Positions 16,473 to 23,674 of a stretch of 42,578 nt of DNA are shown in pieces. Source of the stretch: Fimenecus sp045543095 (lineage in GTDB: Bacteria > Bacillota > Clostridia > Oscillospirales > Acutalibacteraceae); NCBI GenBank assembly GCA_045543095.1, contig JAZQMC010000026.1, positions 1 to 42,578 on the forward strand, written 5' to 3'. Position 1 is the first letter of the stretch. Every line of letters starts with the position of its first letter. The notes below the pieces were generated by a model that made no database searches, was not told the origin of the DNA, and worked only from the letters and a program-made list of their open reading frames with translations. The translations under genes and the position numbers were made by a program.

Positions 16473-17546
16473 ATGAATCCTAAAAAAACAGGTGTTTTTA
16501 TTGCAGAACTTCGCAAACAAAATAATATGACTCAAAAAGATTTGGCTAAAAAGATTGGCGTTACAGATAAAGCGGTTTCTCGTTGGGAAACTGGCAGGGG
16601 ATATCCTGATATTGAAATTTTGTCAGACCTCGCAAAAGCACTTTCAGTTTCTATTAACGAATTGCTTAATGGCGAATTTCAACCAAAGGGACAACCCGTT
16701 ATCGTGCCCTATGTAAATCTTGAATATGTTTGTAATACTGCAAAAGTCAATAAACAAAAACAGAAAAAACAACTTAGCGTAATTGTTGCAGTTTGTCTTG
16801 TAGTTGTTATTTTGCTTTCTGGAATTACTATTGCAAATCAATTACATAGTTTTGCAGAATATATGGTGGGTTCAGAAAATTGTATTATTCAACCAGATTA
16901 TTCTTTTATTATGTATTATAACGAGAAATATGTTCCGTTAGATACAGGTTATGTAGAAAAATATCAGCCATCTGAAACGGGTGCTTATGATTGTAAAATT
17001 GGAGAATTGGCTGTTGATATGGTAAAAATAGATGGTTATAGTTTTATTGACAGAATCTTTTGTGAAGATAGATTGTATTATATAAAAGGGATTCCCAACG
17101 ATGATATTGTTTATCTATATACCGATTATGATTTTCTCACAACTCAATATTATGTAAGAGAAAACAAACTGGAATATTATAGAGAAATACTTAATAAAGC
17201 AGAACCAATCAATTATTATGCACAAATTGAGCAAACGGACGGCAATTCAAAGGATATTACTATTAGTTATGAAATTGTGCAAGCTATAGTAAAAGCGGAG
17301 AACGGTGAAAATGATTTAGCTGTTGATACATCAACCAGTAGGAGCAAAGGTGAAGAAGCTGTTTTCATTCACGCGTATGAAGAAAATAATATTTTTTATC
17401 AGTTCAAAGGTGAACTTCTTTATAAAAATGAAAAATATTACTGGTATCCATATCAAGGCTGGGCGGATTATACTTCGCACCCATACCTTATTGATGAAAA
17501 ATATTATGAGGAGTTAGATAAACTTTTTTCATATATGTATCAGTAA
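16473..17546 (+). CDS. XRE-family transcriptional regulator with one transmembrane segment and extracytoplasmic domain
   Basis: A 357-residue protein with an N-terminal HTH_3 domain (about residues 5-60: FIAELRKQNNMTQKDLAKKI, then VTDKAVSRWETGRGYPDIEI). A basic linker and one hydrophobic helix follow (about residues 105-125, IVAVCLVVVILLSGITIAN). The remaining 230 residues would lie outside the cell; they are rich in Tyr, Asp and Asn and I do not recognise them. The layout suggests a one-component membrane sensor. ATG 16473 is chosen over one at 16443 because GGAAGTGA precedes it and the HTH starts at once. No target genes are evident; it is convergent with the aldolase-like gene. Confidence 0.8.
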   Translation: MNPKKTGVFIAELRKQNNMTQKDLAKKIGVTDKAVSRWETGRGYPDIEILSDLAKALSVSINELLNGEFQPKGQPVIVPYVNLEYVCNTAKVNKQKQKKQLSVIVAVCLVVVILLSGITIANQLHSFAEYMVGSENCIIQPDYSFIMYYNEKYVPLDTGYVEKYQPSETGAYDCKIGELAVDMVKIDGYSFIDRIFCEDRLYYIKGIPNDDIVYLYTDYDFLTTQYYVRENKLEYYREILNKAEPINYYAQIEQTDGNSKDITISYEIVQAIVKAENGENDLAVDTSTSRSKGEEAVFIHAYEENNIFYQFKGELLYKNEKYYWYPYQGWADYTSHPYLIDEKYYEELDKLFSYMYQ

Positions 17547-17547
17547 C

Positions 17548-17575
17548 GGGCGGGCACGGAGACTCGCCCCTACAA
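17548..17575 (-). repeat. TGTAGGGG/CCCG-framed hairpin, reverse orientation
   Basis: On the minus strand it reads TGTAGGGGCGAGTCTCCG then TGCCCGCCCG. The arms are imperfectly complementary. It lies directly after the stop of the XRE regulator gene. Confidence 0.7.
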
Positions 17576-17608
17576 AGTACGATAAACATTATAAATAGGC
17601 AAATAAAA

Positions 17609-17638
17609 AGGACTCTCAATAGAGAGTCCTAATTTTTT
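17609..17638. terminator. Bidirectional terminator between convergent genes
   Basis: AGGACTCTC (17609-17617), AATA loop, GAGAGTCCT (17622-17630), followed by AATTTTTT on the plus strand and preceded by AAAA, which gives TTTT on the minus strand. It serves both the XRE gene and the minus-strand aldolase-fold gene. Confidence 0.9.
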
Positions 17639-17648
17639 AATGTTTATG

Positions 17649-18869
17649 TTATTTGCCTGCCTGCTTTGAATACTTGAGTTTATAAACAAGACGCATAATT
17701 CTTGTTTCAAGTGGATTGATTGGCTCAATCTTTTCAAACATCTGAGCACTAATCTGAATTTTTGCACCCTTGTTGGTGATAAACTCAATAGCACCTGCGT
17801 CAAATTCGCTACCCGCAACACAAAGAGCACCATTGTTTTCAAGAAGAACTGCATTTCTGCCCTTTAACTTCTTAACAACCTTTTTAGAAGTTGCAAGCGA
17901 GTTGTTTGGGTTATATTTTGCACATTTCACATTAACGCCAACAATCTGTGCGAAGTCGTCAATGAGAGGTCTCATCTTTTTGCCCATCTTTGAGCAAGCA
18001 ACAACATAAGGGTCTTTTGTGTGAGTGATGTAATTAACATCTTCACGCTTTTTATAAACTGCACGGTGAAGCTCGATTGACTCGTTACAACCATCACCTG
18101 CGATAATGTCGCCTGAATCAATGTCAATTCTTGTGATTGCACCGTCGCCGTCAATCAAAGAAATGTTGAACACAGCACCGTCACGCTCACTCTTGCAAGC
18201 GGGGAATTCAGGAGCATCAGATGGCTTCTTCATAAACTTGCTAACAACATAATCGTTGATTTCTGCAAGATTTTCTGTAACTGTACCTGTGAGTGATGTG
18301 TACTTATCAAGCACATACTGTTCACAAACAACTTCAAGTGTTTTAGCAACCTTGAATGCGTCGTCATAGTCAACGCCCATGCAAACTGCACCGTGGTGAG
18401 CCATAACTGCTGCCTTTGAATCTGAACGAGTGATTGCATCAATAACGCCCTGACGCAATTTCTTTGTACCGGGAAGACCGTAAGATGCAATCGGAATATT
18501 TGTGCCGATAACCTCTGCACCCTCGCCCTCAACATTGTTGATGTCCATACCAAGTGTTGAAACGATTGAAGCGTTTACCTGATGAGTATGAATTACAAAG
18601 TTAATTTCAGGACGAAGCTTATAGCAAGCAGCGTGAATACCTTTTTCACTTGATGGCTTGATTTCGCCCTCATATTCAAGGTCTTCAATATTTACAAGCA
18701 CAATCTCTTCGGGAGTGAGTGTTTCATAAGCACGACCGCTGGGAGTAATAACAAACTGTGTGTCACTTACTCTGCAAGAAATGTTACCCCAAGTACGAGC
18801 AATAAGCCCTGAAGCGATAAGCTCATGACCTGCTTTAATAACAAGCTCTTTTGCCTGCATAATATCCAT
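17649..18869 (-). CDS. Class II aldolase/adducin family protein with two tandem domains
   Basis: A 406-residue protein made of two class II aldolase/adducin folds. The first (about residues 1-205) has the full fuculose-phosphate-aldolase set: TWGNISCR and TPSGRAYETL for phosphate, PSSEKGIH with the catalytic Glu, zinc ligands in VIHTHQ, and the third His in VMAHHGAVCMG. The second (about 220-395) has YITHTKDPYVVA aligned to the zinc pair, but LLENNGALCVAG where the HHG motif should be, so it is probably non-catalytic. Such enzymes cleave or dehydrate sugar phosphates or related hydroxy acids; the substrate is unknown. The ATG at 18869 is used rather than a GTG 12 bases upstream that lies within the ribosome binding site GAGGTGA. 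It lies downstream of the aminotransferase on the same strand. Confidence 0.85.
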   Translation of the reverse strand: MDIMQAKELVIKAGHELIASGLIARTWGNISCRVSDTQFVITPSGRAYETLTPEEIVLVNIEDLEYEGEIKPSSEKGIHAACYKLRPEINFVIHTHQVNASIVSTLGMDINNVEGEGAEVIGTNIPIASYGLPGTKKLRQGVIDAITRSDSKAAVMAHHGAVCMGVDYDDAFKVAKTLEVVCEQYVLDKYTSLTGTVTENLAEINDYVVSKFMKKPSDAPEFPACKSERDGAVFNISLIDGDGAITRIDIDSGDIIAGDGCNESIELHRAVYKKREDVNYITHTKDPYVVACSKMGKKMRPLIDDFAQIVGVNVKCAKYNPNNSLATSKKVVKKLKGRNAVLLENNGALCVAGSEFDAGAIEFITNKGAKIQISAQMFEKIEPINPLETRIMRLVYKLKYSKQAGK

Positions 18870-18914
18870 AATTTTCTTCACCTCGCTGATAATGATAACC
18901 TAACTTAGTTATTA

Positions 18915-18951
18915 GGTAAAAATGGGTGGACGAAGATGATTTCATCCACCC
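18915..18951 (-). terminator. Terminator after the class III aminotransferase
   Basis: On the minus strand GGGTGGA-GAA pairs with TTC-TCCACCC (18924-18951, one mismatch) and is followed by ATTTTTACC. It sits between the aminotransferase stop and the aldolase-fold start, so it either separates them or lets partial read-through set their ratio. No convincing separate promoter was seen for the aldolase gene. Confidence 0.7.
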
Positions 18952-18964
18952 TAAAAGTTAAAAC

Positions 18965-20455
18965 TTATTTTGTAGCAGGTTTAACTGCAACGTTTTCAAA
19001 TACCTTGTCGAAGCACTGAAGTGCCTGGTCAATCATCTTAGGTGTGTATGCAGCTGATGTGTAGAGACGGCTGCCTGCAAGAGTAACAAGACCCTCTGCC
19101 ATATAAGCAGCACCCATATACTGCATTTCTTTCTTTCTTTCGCTTGTAGCTGAAAGAACACCGGGAATTGTCCAAGGACGTTTCCAGTCAACAACATAGT
19201 GCATTGTACCAACTGTTTCAAGGTGGCAGATTGAACCTTCGTTCCATGCTACGAATGGAAGACCGTGTTTAGCAACGAGTTCCTGAAGACCTGTTGTAAG
19301 TCTGTCACCCATTTCGCCAGCCTTCTGACATGCATTCTGCTTGTCGATTTCTTCAAGAGTGAAGTAACCTGCACAGCATGAAAGTGGGTTAGCTGTCATT
19401 GTACCGCCTGTGAATGCCTTCTTAATCTTCATACCTGAATCATCAAGACCTGCACCGAGATACTTCATGTATTCTTTCTTACCGCCGACACCGCCTGCAC
19501 CTGGGTATCCACCGGCGATAACCTTACCAAAGATTGTAAGGTCAGGAGAAACGCCATAGTAACCCTGAGCACCTGCCATACCGATACGGAAACCTGTAAC
19601 AACTTCGTCGAAAATGAGAAGTGCACCGTATTTACGGCAAAGTCTTTCAACACCCTTGTTGAAGTCATAGCTTACAGGTGTTGTACCGCTTTCAGGACCA
19701 ACAGGCTCAATGAAAACTGCTGCTGTGCCACCACGAAGAACGTTAGCACGAAGCTTTCTTTCAAGGTCATCAAGGTCACCTGGGAAGAATTCCTGTGTGT
19801 GCTTGAAGAGGTAAAGCGGAACACCGCTTGCCTGTGTGAATTTTGAACCGGGAACACGGATACCATAACCGAGCTGGTCTGACCAACCGTGGTAAGCGCC
19901 ACCCATTTTAAGAATATTCTTTTTGCCTGTTGCAAGACGAGCAACACGAACTGCTGTCATACAAGCTTCAGTACCTGAGCCCTGCATACGGAACATCTGA
20001 ACTGTTTCAACGCTGTCAGAAATCTTTTTAGCAAGTTTGTACTCGAATTCGTGGAAAAGACCTGTTGAAGGACCGCAAGTGTTAAGAAGGTCGATAACCT
20101 GGTCACGAACTACCTTTGGGTTTGAGCCAAGAACTGTTGGGCCACCTGCCTGAAGGAAGTCGAAATACTTGTTGCCGTCAGCATCATAAAGATAAGCACC
20201 CTCAGCCTTTGTGAAAGCGAGTGGGAATGGATAGTTGAAAGCAAGGTTGTGCTGAACACCACCGGGGATGATAGCCTTTGCTTCGTCAACTAATGCCTTT
20301 GATTTTACACACTTTTTGCCGTAGTATTCTTCTTCATACTCCTTAAGCTTTTCGGGCTTAATTGTGTAAATCGGCTTGCTGATAAGGTCATCAAGCTGTC
20401 TGTTGATAGCCGCTGCGTCATGATAATTTGCAATTGCATATCTTGTGTCTGCCAT
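18965..20455 (-). CDS. Class III PLP aminotransferase, glutamate-1-semialdehyde-aminomutase-like
   Basis: A 496-residue fold-type I PLP enzyme of class III. VQHNLAFNYPFPLAFTKAEG with YLYDADGNKYFDFLQAGGP is typical of the GSA aminomutase branch. MQGSGTEACMTAVRVAR binds the cofactor phosphate, LLIFDEVVTGFR holds the PLP-N1 aspartate, and the Schiff-base lysine is in FGKVIAGGYPGAGG at about K311. It has about 60 more residues than HemL and no hem genes are nearby, so heme synthesis is unlikely. Flanking aldolase-fold and dehydrogenase genes suggest a catabolic transaminase or aminomutase. Good ribosome binding site GGAGGG before ATG 20455; own promoter. Confidence 0.85.
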   Translation of the reverse strand: MADTRYAIANYHDAAAINRQLDDLISKPIYTIKPEKLKEYEEEYYGKKCVKSKALVDEAKAIIPGGVQHNLAFNYPFPLAFTKAEGAYLYDADGNKYFDFLQAGGPTVLGSNPKVVRDQVIDLLNTCGPSTGLFHEFEYKLAKKISDSVETVQMFRMQGSGTEACMTAVRVARLATGKKNILKMGGAYHGWSDQLGYGIRVPGSKFTQASGVPLYLFKHTQEFFPGDLDDLERKLRANVLRGGTAAVFIEPVGPESGTTPVSYDFNKGVERLCRKYGALLIFDEVVTGFRIGMAGAQGYYGVSPDLTIFGKVIAGGYPGAGGVGGKKEYMKYLGAGLDDSGMKIKKAFTGGTMTANPLSCCAGYFTLEEIDKQNACQKAGEMGDRLTTGLQELVAKHGLPFVAWNEGSICHLETVGTMHYVVDWKRPWTIPGVLSATSERKKEMQYMGAAYMAEGLVTLAGSRLYTSAAYTPKMIDQALQCFDKVFENVAVKPATK

Positions 20456-20488
20456 TTAATTTACCCTCCTAATTAGGAATTTTGATGT

Positions 20489-20508
20489 TAATCCGCACTG
20501 GCGGATTA
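20489..20508. promoter_or_regulatory. Perfect inverted repeat in the aminotransferase leader, possible operator
   Basis: TAATCCGC (20489-20496), ACTG, GCGGATTA (20501-20508): a perfect 8-base dyad just downstream of the -10 box on the minus strand, between the expected start of transcription and the ribosome binding site. This position suits a repressor site or a small leader hairpin. Function inferred. Confidence 0.5.
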
Positions 20509-20520
20509 TAATTCATATTA

Positions 20521-20548
20521 ATTATACCATTTTTTTCTTGTATGTCAA
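20521..20548 (-). promoter_or_regulatory. Promoter of the class III aminotransferase gene
   Basis: On the minus strand TTGACA (20548-20543), a 16-base spacer and TATAAT (20526-20521): both boxes match consensus exactly. The start codon is 66 bases downstream. Confidence 0.85.
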
Positions 20549-20668
20549 ATATTTTTTTATTTACGCATAAATCGAATAGATGATTTTTAACTATATGTGG
20601 CGAAATGGCTTAAAATAAAGCCTAAAATAGTTAAAAAATATCTATTTGCTGTTTTAATACAAAAAACA
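20549..20668. other. Gap between two minus-strand genes holding a long-stem palindrome
   Basis: The 319-base gap between the aminotransferase start and the dehydrogenase stop (20456-20774) holds the promoter and dyad above, the dehydrogenase terminator, and a foldable element at 20575-20646. In that element AATAGAT (20575-20581) pairs with ATCTATT (20640-20646), TTTTTAACTA (20584-20593) pairs with TAGTTAAAAA (20628-20637), and an inner hairpin GGCTT/AAGCC sits at 20607-20622. No ORF is seen in it. Confidence 0.6.
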
Positions 20669-20716
20669 AACCGTACTTTTTTGTAAATCTTATACAATCA
20701 AAAGTACGGTTTTTTC
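20669..20716 (-). terminator. Terminator of the iron-type dehydrogenase gene
   Basis: AACCGTACTTTT (20669-20680) and AAAAGTACGGTT (20700-20711) form a 12-base perfect stem with a 19-base loop. T-rich sequence on both sides makes it work in either direction; the only gene reading into it is the minus-strand dehydrogenase. Confidence 0.85.
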
Positions 20717-20774
20717 ACATAATCATAGAATTTTAAGTGTTCGTTTTGAATTTAGATAAAAAACATCTAAAACA

Positions 20775-21884
20775 TTATGAAAAGAGTTTTCTGACTAAAT
20801 TTCCTGCATCAATATTGTTGAAATCGGTGGGTGAGTTCTTGAAATTTTTAAGAGTTTCCCATCTTTTTTCATATTTTTTGATGTTTTCTTCGGGAATTTT
20901 GAAATCGAAGGTACAGAATTCGGTGAATACTTTTTCTAACGAGTTAAAATCTGTGCCCATAGCATCAAATAATTCGTTGTAAAGTTCAGGGTCTGATTTT
21001 TGTGCCTCTTTAATGTATTGGGGTAAGAATACTGCACAGGCAAGGCCGTGGGGCACGCCGAAATCTTCAGTCAGGGCGTATCCCATACCATGCGGGAATC
21101 CTGTACCGCCTTTGTTGAGGGCAAAGCCCGCGTAAAGTGATGCATAATATAATTTGTCGCGGTCGTTTTCGTTAGGATTTTCCTTTGTTTTTTGCATTTT
21201 AACAAGCAAAGGATAAATCATTTTAGCCGAAATTAGCGAAAACTGTTTTGAAAGAAAATCCGCTCTCGGCGAAAACATTGATTCAACCGCGTGGGAGAGT
21301 GCATCAAGTGCAGTTGAAACGGTGGTTCTGAACGGAACAGAATATGTGTATTTAGGGTCTGCAAGTGCATAACGGGCATAATAATTTTTACCGCCGAGGC
21401 TCTGCTTTCTGCCATCTTTTCTTGTGAGCACTGAAACGCCAGACACCTCACTACCCGTGCCCGCAGTTGTGCCGATTAGAATAAGGGGTAATGGCGAATT
21501 TGTGACTTTTTCTATGTAAATTCCGTCATCAATAATATGCTCGTTGGTGGCATAAACACAAACCGCTTTTGATGCGTCAAGAGGAGAGCCACCGCCAATG
21601 CTTATTATAAAATCAGCACCGAATTCGCGTGCGATTTTACCGCCACGACAGCAATCAACGGTCAAGGGGTTTTCAGTAATCTCGTTAAATATTCTGTATT
21701 CAATATTCTGCTTTTCTAAAACTAAAATCACATCTGTGAGTGCACCACTCTTTTTTGCAGAGTTTTTTCCGCATACAATCAAGCATTTTTTGCCAAGTGA
21801 TGAAAAAATATCGTCATTATTTAAAACTGTATTTTTACCGCCGATAATATTTACAGGCATATAAAAACTGAAATCAAAGTTCAT
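20775..21884 (-). CDS. Iron-containing (group III) alcohol dehydrogenase
   Basis: A 369-residue NAD(P)-dependent dehydrogenase of the metal-dependent type III family. The nucleotide-binding glycine motif is in SIGGGSPLDASKAVCVYA, followed by GTTAGTGSEVSGVSVLT. Metal ligands are in TALDALSHAVESMFS, GTGFPHGMGYAL and GVPHGLACAVFLP. The family reduces aldehydes or oxidises alcohols (ethanol, butanol, 1,3-propanediol, 3-hydroxypropionate and so on); the substrate cannot be read from sequence. ATG 21884 is used because AAAGGA lies just upstream; an upstream in-frame ATG at 21917 falls close to the -10 box. It has its own promoter and terminator. Confidence 0.9.
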   Translation of the reverse strand: MNFDFSFYMPVNIIGGKNTVLNNDDIFSSLGKKCLIVCGKNSAKKSGALTDVILVLEKQNIEYRIFNEITENPLTVDCCRGGKIAREFGADFIISIGGGSPLDASKAVCVYATNEHIIDDGIYIEKVTNSPLPLILIGTTAGTGSEVSGVSVLTRKDGRKQSLGGKNYYARYALADPKYTYSVPFRTTVSTALDALSHAVESMFSPRADFLSKQFSLISAKMIYPLLVKMQKTKENPNENDRDKLYYASLYAGFALNKGGTGFPHGMGYALTEDFGVPHGLACAVFLPQYIKEAQKSDPELYNELFDAMGTDFNSLEKVFTEFCTFDFKIPEENIKKYEKRWETLKNFKNSPTDFNNIDAGNLVRKLFS

Positions 21885-21907
21885 AAAATCAGTCCTTTCA
21901 AGGATAA

Positions 21908-21936
21908 ATATTAACACACCCCATTATTTTTGTCAA
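21908..21936 (-). promoter_or_regulatory. Promoter of the iron-type dehydrogenase gene
   Basis: On the minus strand TTGACA (21936-21931), 17 bases, TAATAT (21913-21908). This is a near-consensus sigma-A promoter, with the start codon at 21884 about 24 bases further on. Its position argues that the ATG at 21917 is not used. Confidence 0.8.
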
Positions 21937-21984
21937 AAGCACAAACTCCGTAAGGGGTTTATTTTATATTGCTTTACACAATTT

Positions 21985-22043
21985 GTGAAATATCCCTTGC
22001 GGGATATGAAATTGCTTCGCTGTGAAATACGATAAATATCGTA
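21985..22043. repeat. GTGAAAT-spaced mini-hairpin repeat
   Basis: Three GTGAAAT/ATGAAAT units (21985, 22006, 22022) alternate with short palindromes: ATATCCC-TTGC-GGGATAT (21990-22007), TGCTTCGCT, and TACGATA-AA-TATCGTA (22028-22043). It lies between the dehydrogenase promoter and the terminator of the proposed RNA. Confidence 0.65.
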
Positions 22044-22045
22044 TA

Positions 22046-22078
22046 GAAAAAAGAACCGCCACACATTTCGTGTAGCGG
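22046..22078 (-). terminator. Terminator of the proposed minus-strand RNA
   Basis: On the minus strand CCGC-ACAC pairs with GTGT-GCGG (22056-22078, one mismatch, 5-base loop), followed by TTCTTTTTTC. The nearest promoter upstream on that strand is the one at 22291-22319. Confidence 0.75.
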
Positions 22079-22284
22079 AAACTTTTATTTATGAGAAAAA
22101 TTATTATGAACCTAAATTTAAGCGACTTGAAAATCAAGTCTATATATAAATAACTTCTGTGCGGGAGGAAAAATAGGGATTGGTGTTATACTTTATGAAA
22201 AAGGAAAGGGAAAATTTGTTGGGGATTGGAAAAACCTACCGCACAGAAATTATGAACAACTAATTTCGCTTTCTCTTCTGTTGT
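22047..22284 (-). ncRNA. Candidate structured noncoding RNA of about 240 nt
   Basis: A near-consensus promoter (22291-22319) and a terminator (22046-22078) enclose about 240 bases on the minus strand without a convincing ORF. TTCTGTGCGG (22155-22164 in plus coordinates) pairs perfectly with CCGCACAGAA (22239-22248), then a G/A mismatch, then AGG/CCT, giving a 13-step closing stem around a 66-base, almost purine-free loop on the RNA. The loop carries CCAATCCC twice and several UUUCC/UCCC runs, which look anti-Shine-Dalgarno. A 7-base hairpin GACTTGA/TCAAGTC (22124-22140) and a 5' ACAAC/GTTGT hairpin flank it. The stem-plus-bubble plan recalls 6S RNA, and the pyrimidine loops recall trans-acting small RNAs, but no family is recognised with confidence. 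Confidence 0.65.
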
Positions 22285-22290
22285 GGCTAT

Positions 22291-22319
22291 ATAATACCAC
22301 CCTGAAACAAAAAAGTCAA
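22291..22319 (-). promoter_or_regulatory. Strong promoter for the proposed small RNA
   Basis: On the minus strand TTGACT (22319-22314), 17 bases, TATTAT (22296-22291). Transcription would begin near 22284. No annotated protein gene starts downstream before the terminator at 22046. Confidence 0.8.
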
Positions 22320-22539
22320 GTGTTTTTGCACAACAAAGTTATACAATATTTGTGAAAAATGCACAAAGAAAATTGAATACCATTTGTTGACGGTTTGCAA
22401 AATTATATTTATAGCAATCGTGGGGTTTTGTGCAAATCTTACAATTTTAAGCATATTATTTTGTTAAATCGACTTAAAAACAGGAACTTTTTAAATAAAT
22501 TCTTCAAAAACTTTGTGCAAGTTTTTTTATAATTTTTTA
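22320..22539. other. AT-rich gap with repeated TTTGTGCAA-like words and a weak terminator
   Basis: Between the RNA promoter and the protease stop, no ORF is seen. The word TTTGTGCAA or its complement recurs (near 22324, 22360, 22428, 22512). AAACTT-TGTGC-AAGTTT (about 22508-22526) is a short hairpin that could weakly terminate the minus-strand protease gene. Confidence 0.4.
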
Positions 22540-23502
22540 TCAATAATAAAAATATTTGTAAAATGTGGGGTATTCGTTCAAAAGATGCTGAAGTGTTGTT
22601 CTTGAATTTGAGCCGGGGTCATTAATTGTAAAGCCTGATGCGGTAAGTGTGTTGCCACCTGTATAGCCTGTAATCACAACCCAGTGCTGTGTGCCCGAAG
22701 ATTTTTTGGCACCGAAAAGCACGGGCTTGCCCGCTTTTAACTTTGAATAAATACCGCTTAAATATCCCGAACTGCTTGTTACTACCGTATAATTTGACGG
22801 CCAGTAAACATTGCCCGATGCAGAATAAGAAAGTTTTTTAGACATAGCGTCGGGGTAAATGGTAGTGCCTGTGCGGTACGACTCCATCATTGAGATGGCA
22901 GTTGTAACACAGCCGATTTGTGCGATTGTTTTACCCGACGAGCCGATTTTTACATTTGCCCAGCGTTTGTCAGTTTGTTTAAAGCTTGGTACATTCAGAG
23001 AAATCTTTGAATAGTTTGAAGAACTTGAAGTTGATAAATACGGTGAGCTTACATATCCCGTTTTTGTGCCGTCAAATAAAATTTTACTCCAACTGCCCGA
23101 TGTCCCAAGAATAATTACAACCTCACCTTTATAAAGACTTGCGATTTTACTGTAAGATGTACCCGCACCGCTACGCACATTAAGACTGCCCGATGAAATT
23201 TTTACCGTTACGGGTGTGCCTGTTGCGGTTTTGATGTAATCCGCGTGGCAGTAACCGTATTTACCGTCGGCATATTCAACACGCCACCAGTTGCCCGACT
23301 TGGACATAAGAGTTACATAACTTCCTTTTGAGAGCGAAGAAATAACCGTGCCCGATGTAGAAGCCGAGCTTCGCACATTAAGTTTTCCGCTTGTTACCGA
23401 CACTACACCCACCTTACTGCTTACAGTTGCCGCCGTGGTAGGAATTATAAATGTGCTCAAAATCAATACTAAAGTTAAAATAAGTGCTATTAGTTTTCTC
23501 AT
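22540..23502 (-). CDS. Secreted SH3b-domain protein with C39-like cysteine peptidase domain
   Basis: A 320-residue exported protein. A signal peptide (residues 1-25, LIALILTLVLILSTFIIPTTAA) is followed by two bacterial SH3 domains (about 30-92, GKLNVRSSASTSGTVISSL; about 95-160, GSLNVRSGAGTSYSKIASL) that usually bind cell wall. A peptidase_C39_2-like domain runs from about 175: PSFKQTDKRWANVKIG, catalytic Cys in IGCVTTAISMM (C198), His in GTQHWVVITGY (about 273), and NDPGSNSRTT. Likely role is cleavage of wall peptides or secreted peptides; there is no ABC exporter, so it is not a bacteriocin C39 transporter. ATG with AGGTGA upstream. Divergent from the membrane-protein pair. Confidence 0.88.
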   Translation of the reverse strand: MRKLIALILTLVLILSTFIIPTTAATVSSKVGVVSVTSGKLNVRSSASTSGTVISSLSKGSYVTLMSKSGNWWRVEYADGKYGYCHADYIKTATGTPVTVKISSGSLNVRSGAGTSYSKIASLYKGEVVIILGTSGSWSKILFDGTKTGYVSSPYLSTSSSSNYSKISLNVPSFKQTDKRWANVKIGSSGKTIAQIGCVTTAISMMESYRTGTTIYPDAMSKKLSYSASGNVYWPSNYTVVTSSSGYLSGIYSKLKAGKPVLFGAKKSSGTQHWVVITGYTGGNTLTASGFTINDPGSNSRTTLQHLLNEYPTFYKYFYY

Positions 23503-23674
23503 ATATTCACCTCGTTAAATCAAATAGAATAGCATATATGCACGCATAATTTTATCAAATTTAAGGGTGTATGTTAATACTCCAAATAATGTAAAGGGAA
23601 AATATGCTTTTGTTATTGATTTTATCGTTAAAAAGTGTTTTAATATACTCATATTTATTTTAGGAGATGAAGAT

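Noticed and set aside
18965..20455. Calling the class III aminotransferase HemL (glutamate-1-semialdehyde aminomutase).
   Set aside because: It is about 60 residues longer than HemL, no heme genes are nearby, and the neighbours are an aldolase-fold protein and a dehydrogenase.
22195..22263. A 22-codon ORF on the plus strand (ATG to TAA) opposite the proposed small RNA.
   Set aside because: No properly spaced ribosome binding site or plus-strand promoter, while the minus strand has a near-consensus promoter and a terminator; the pairing arms explain the sequence better.
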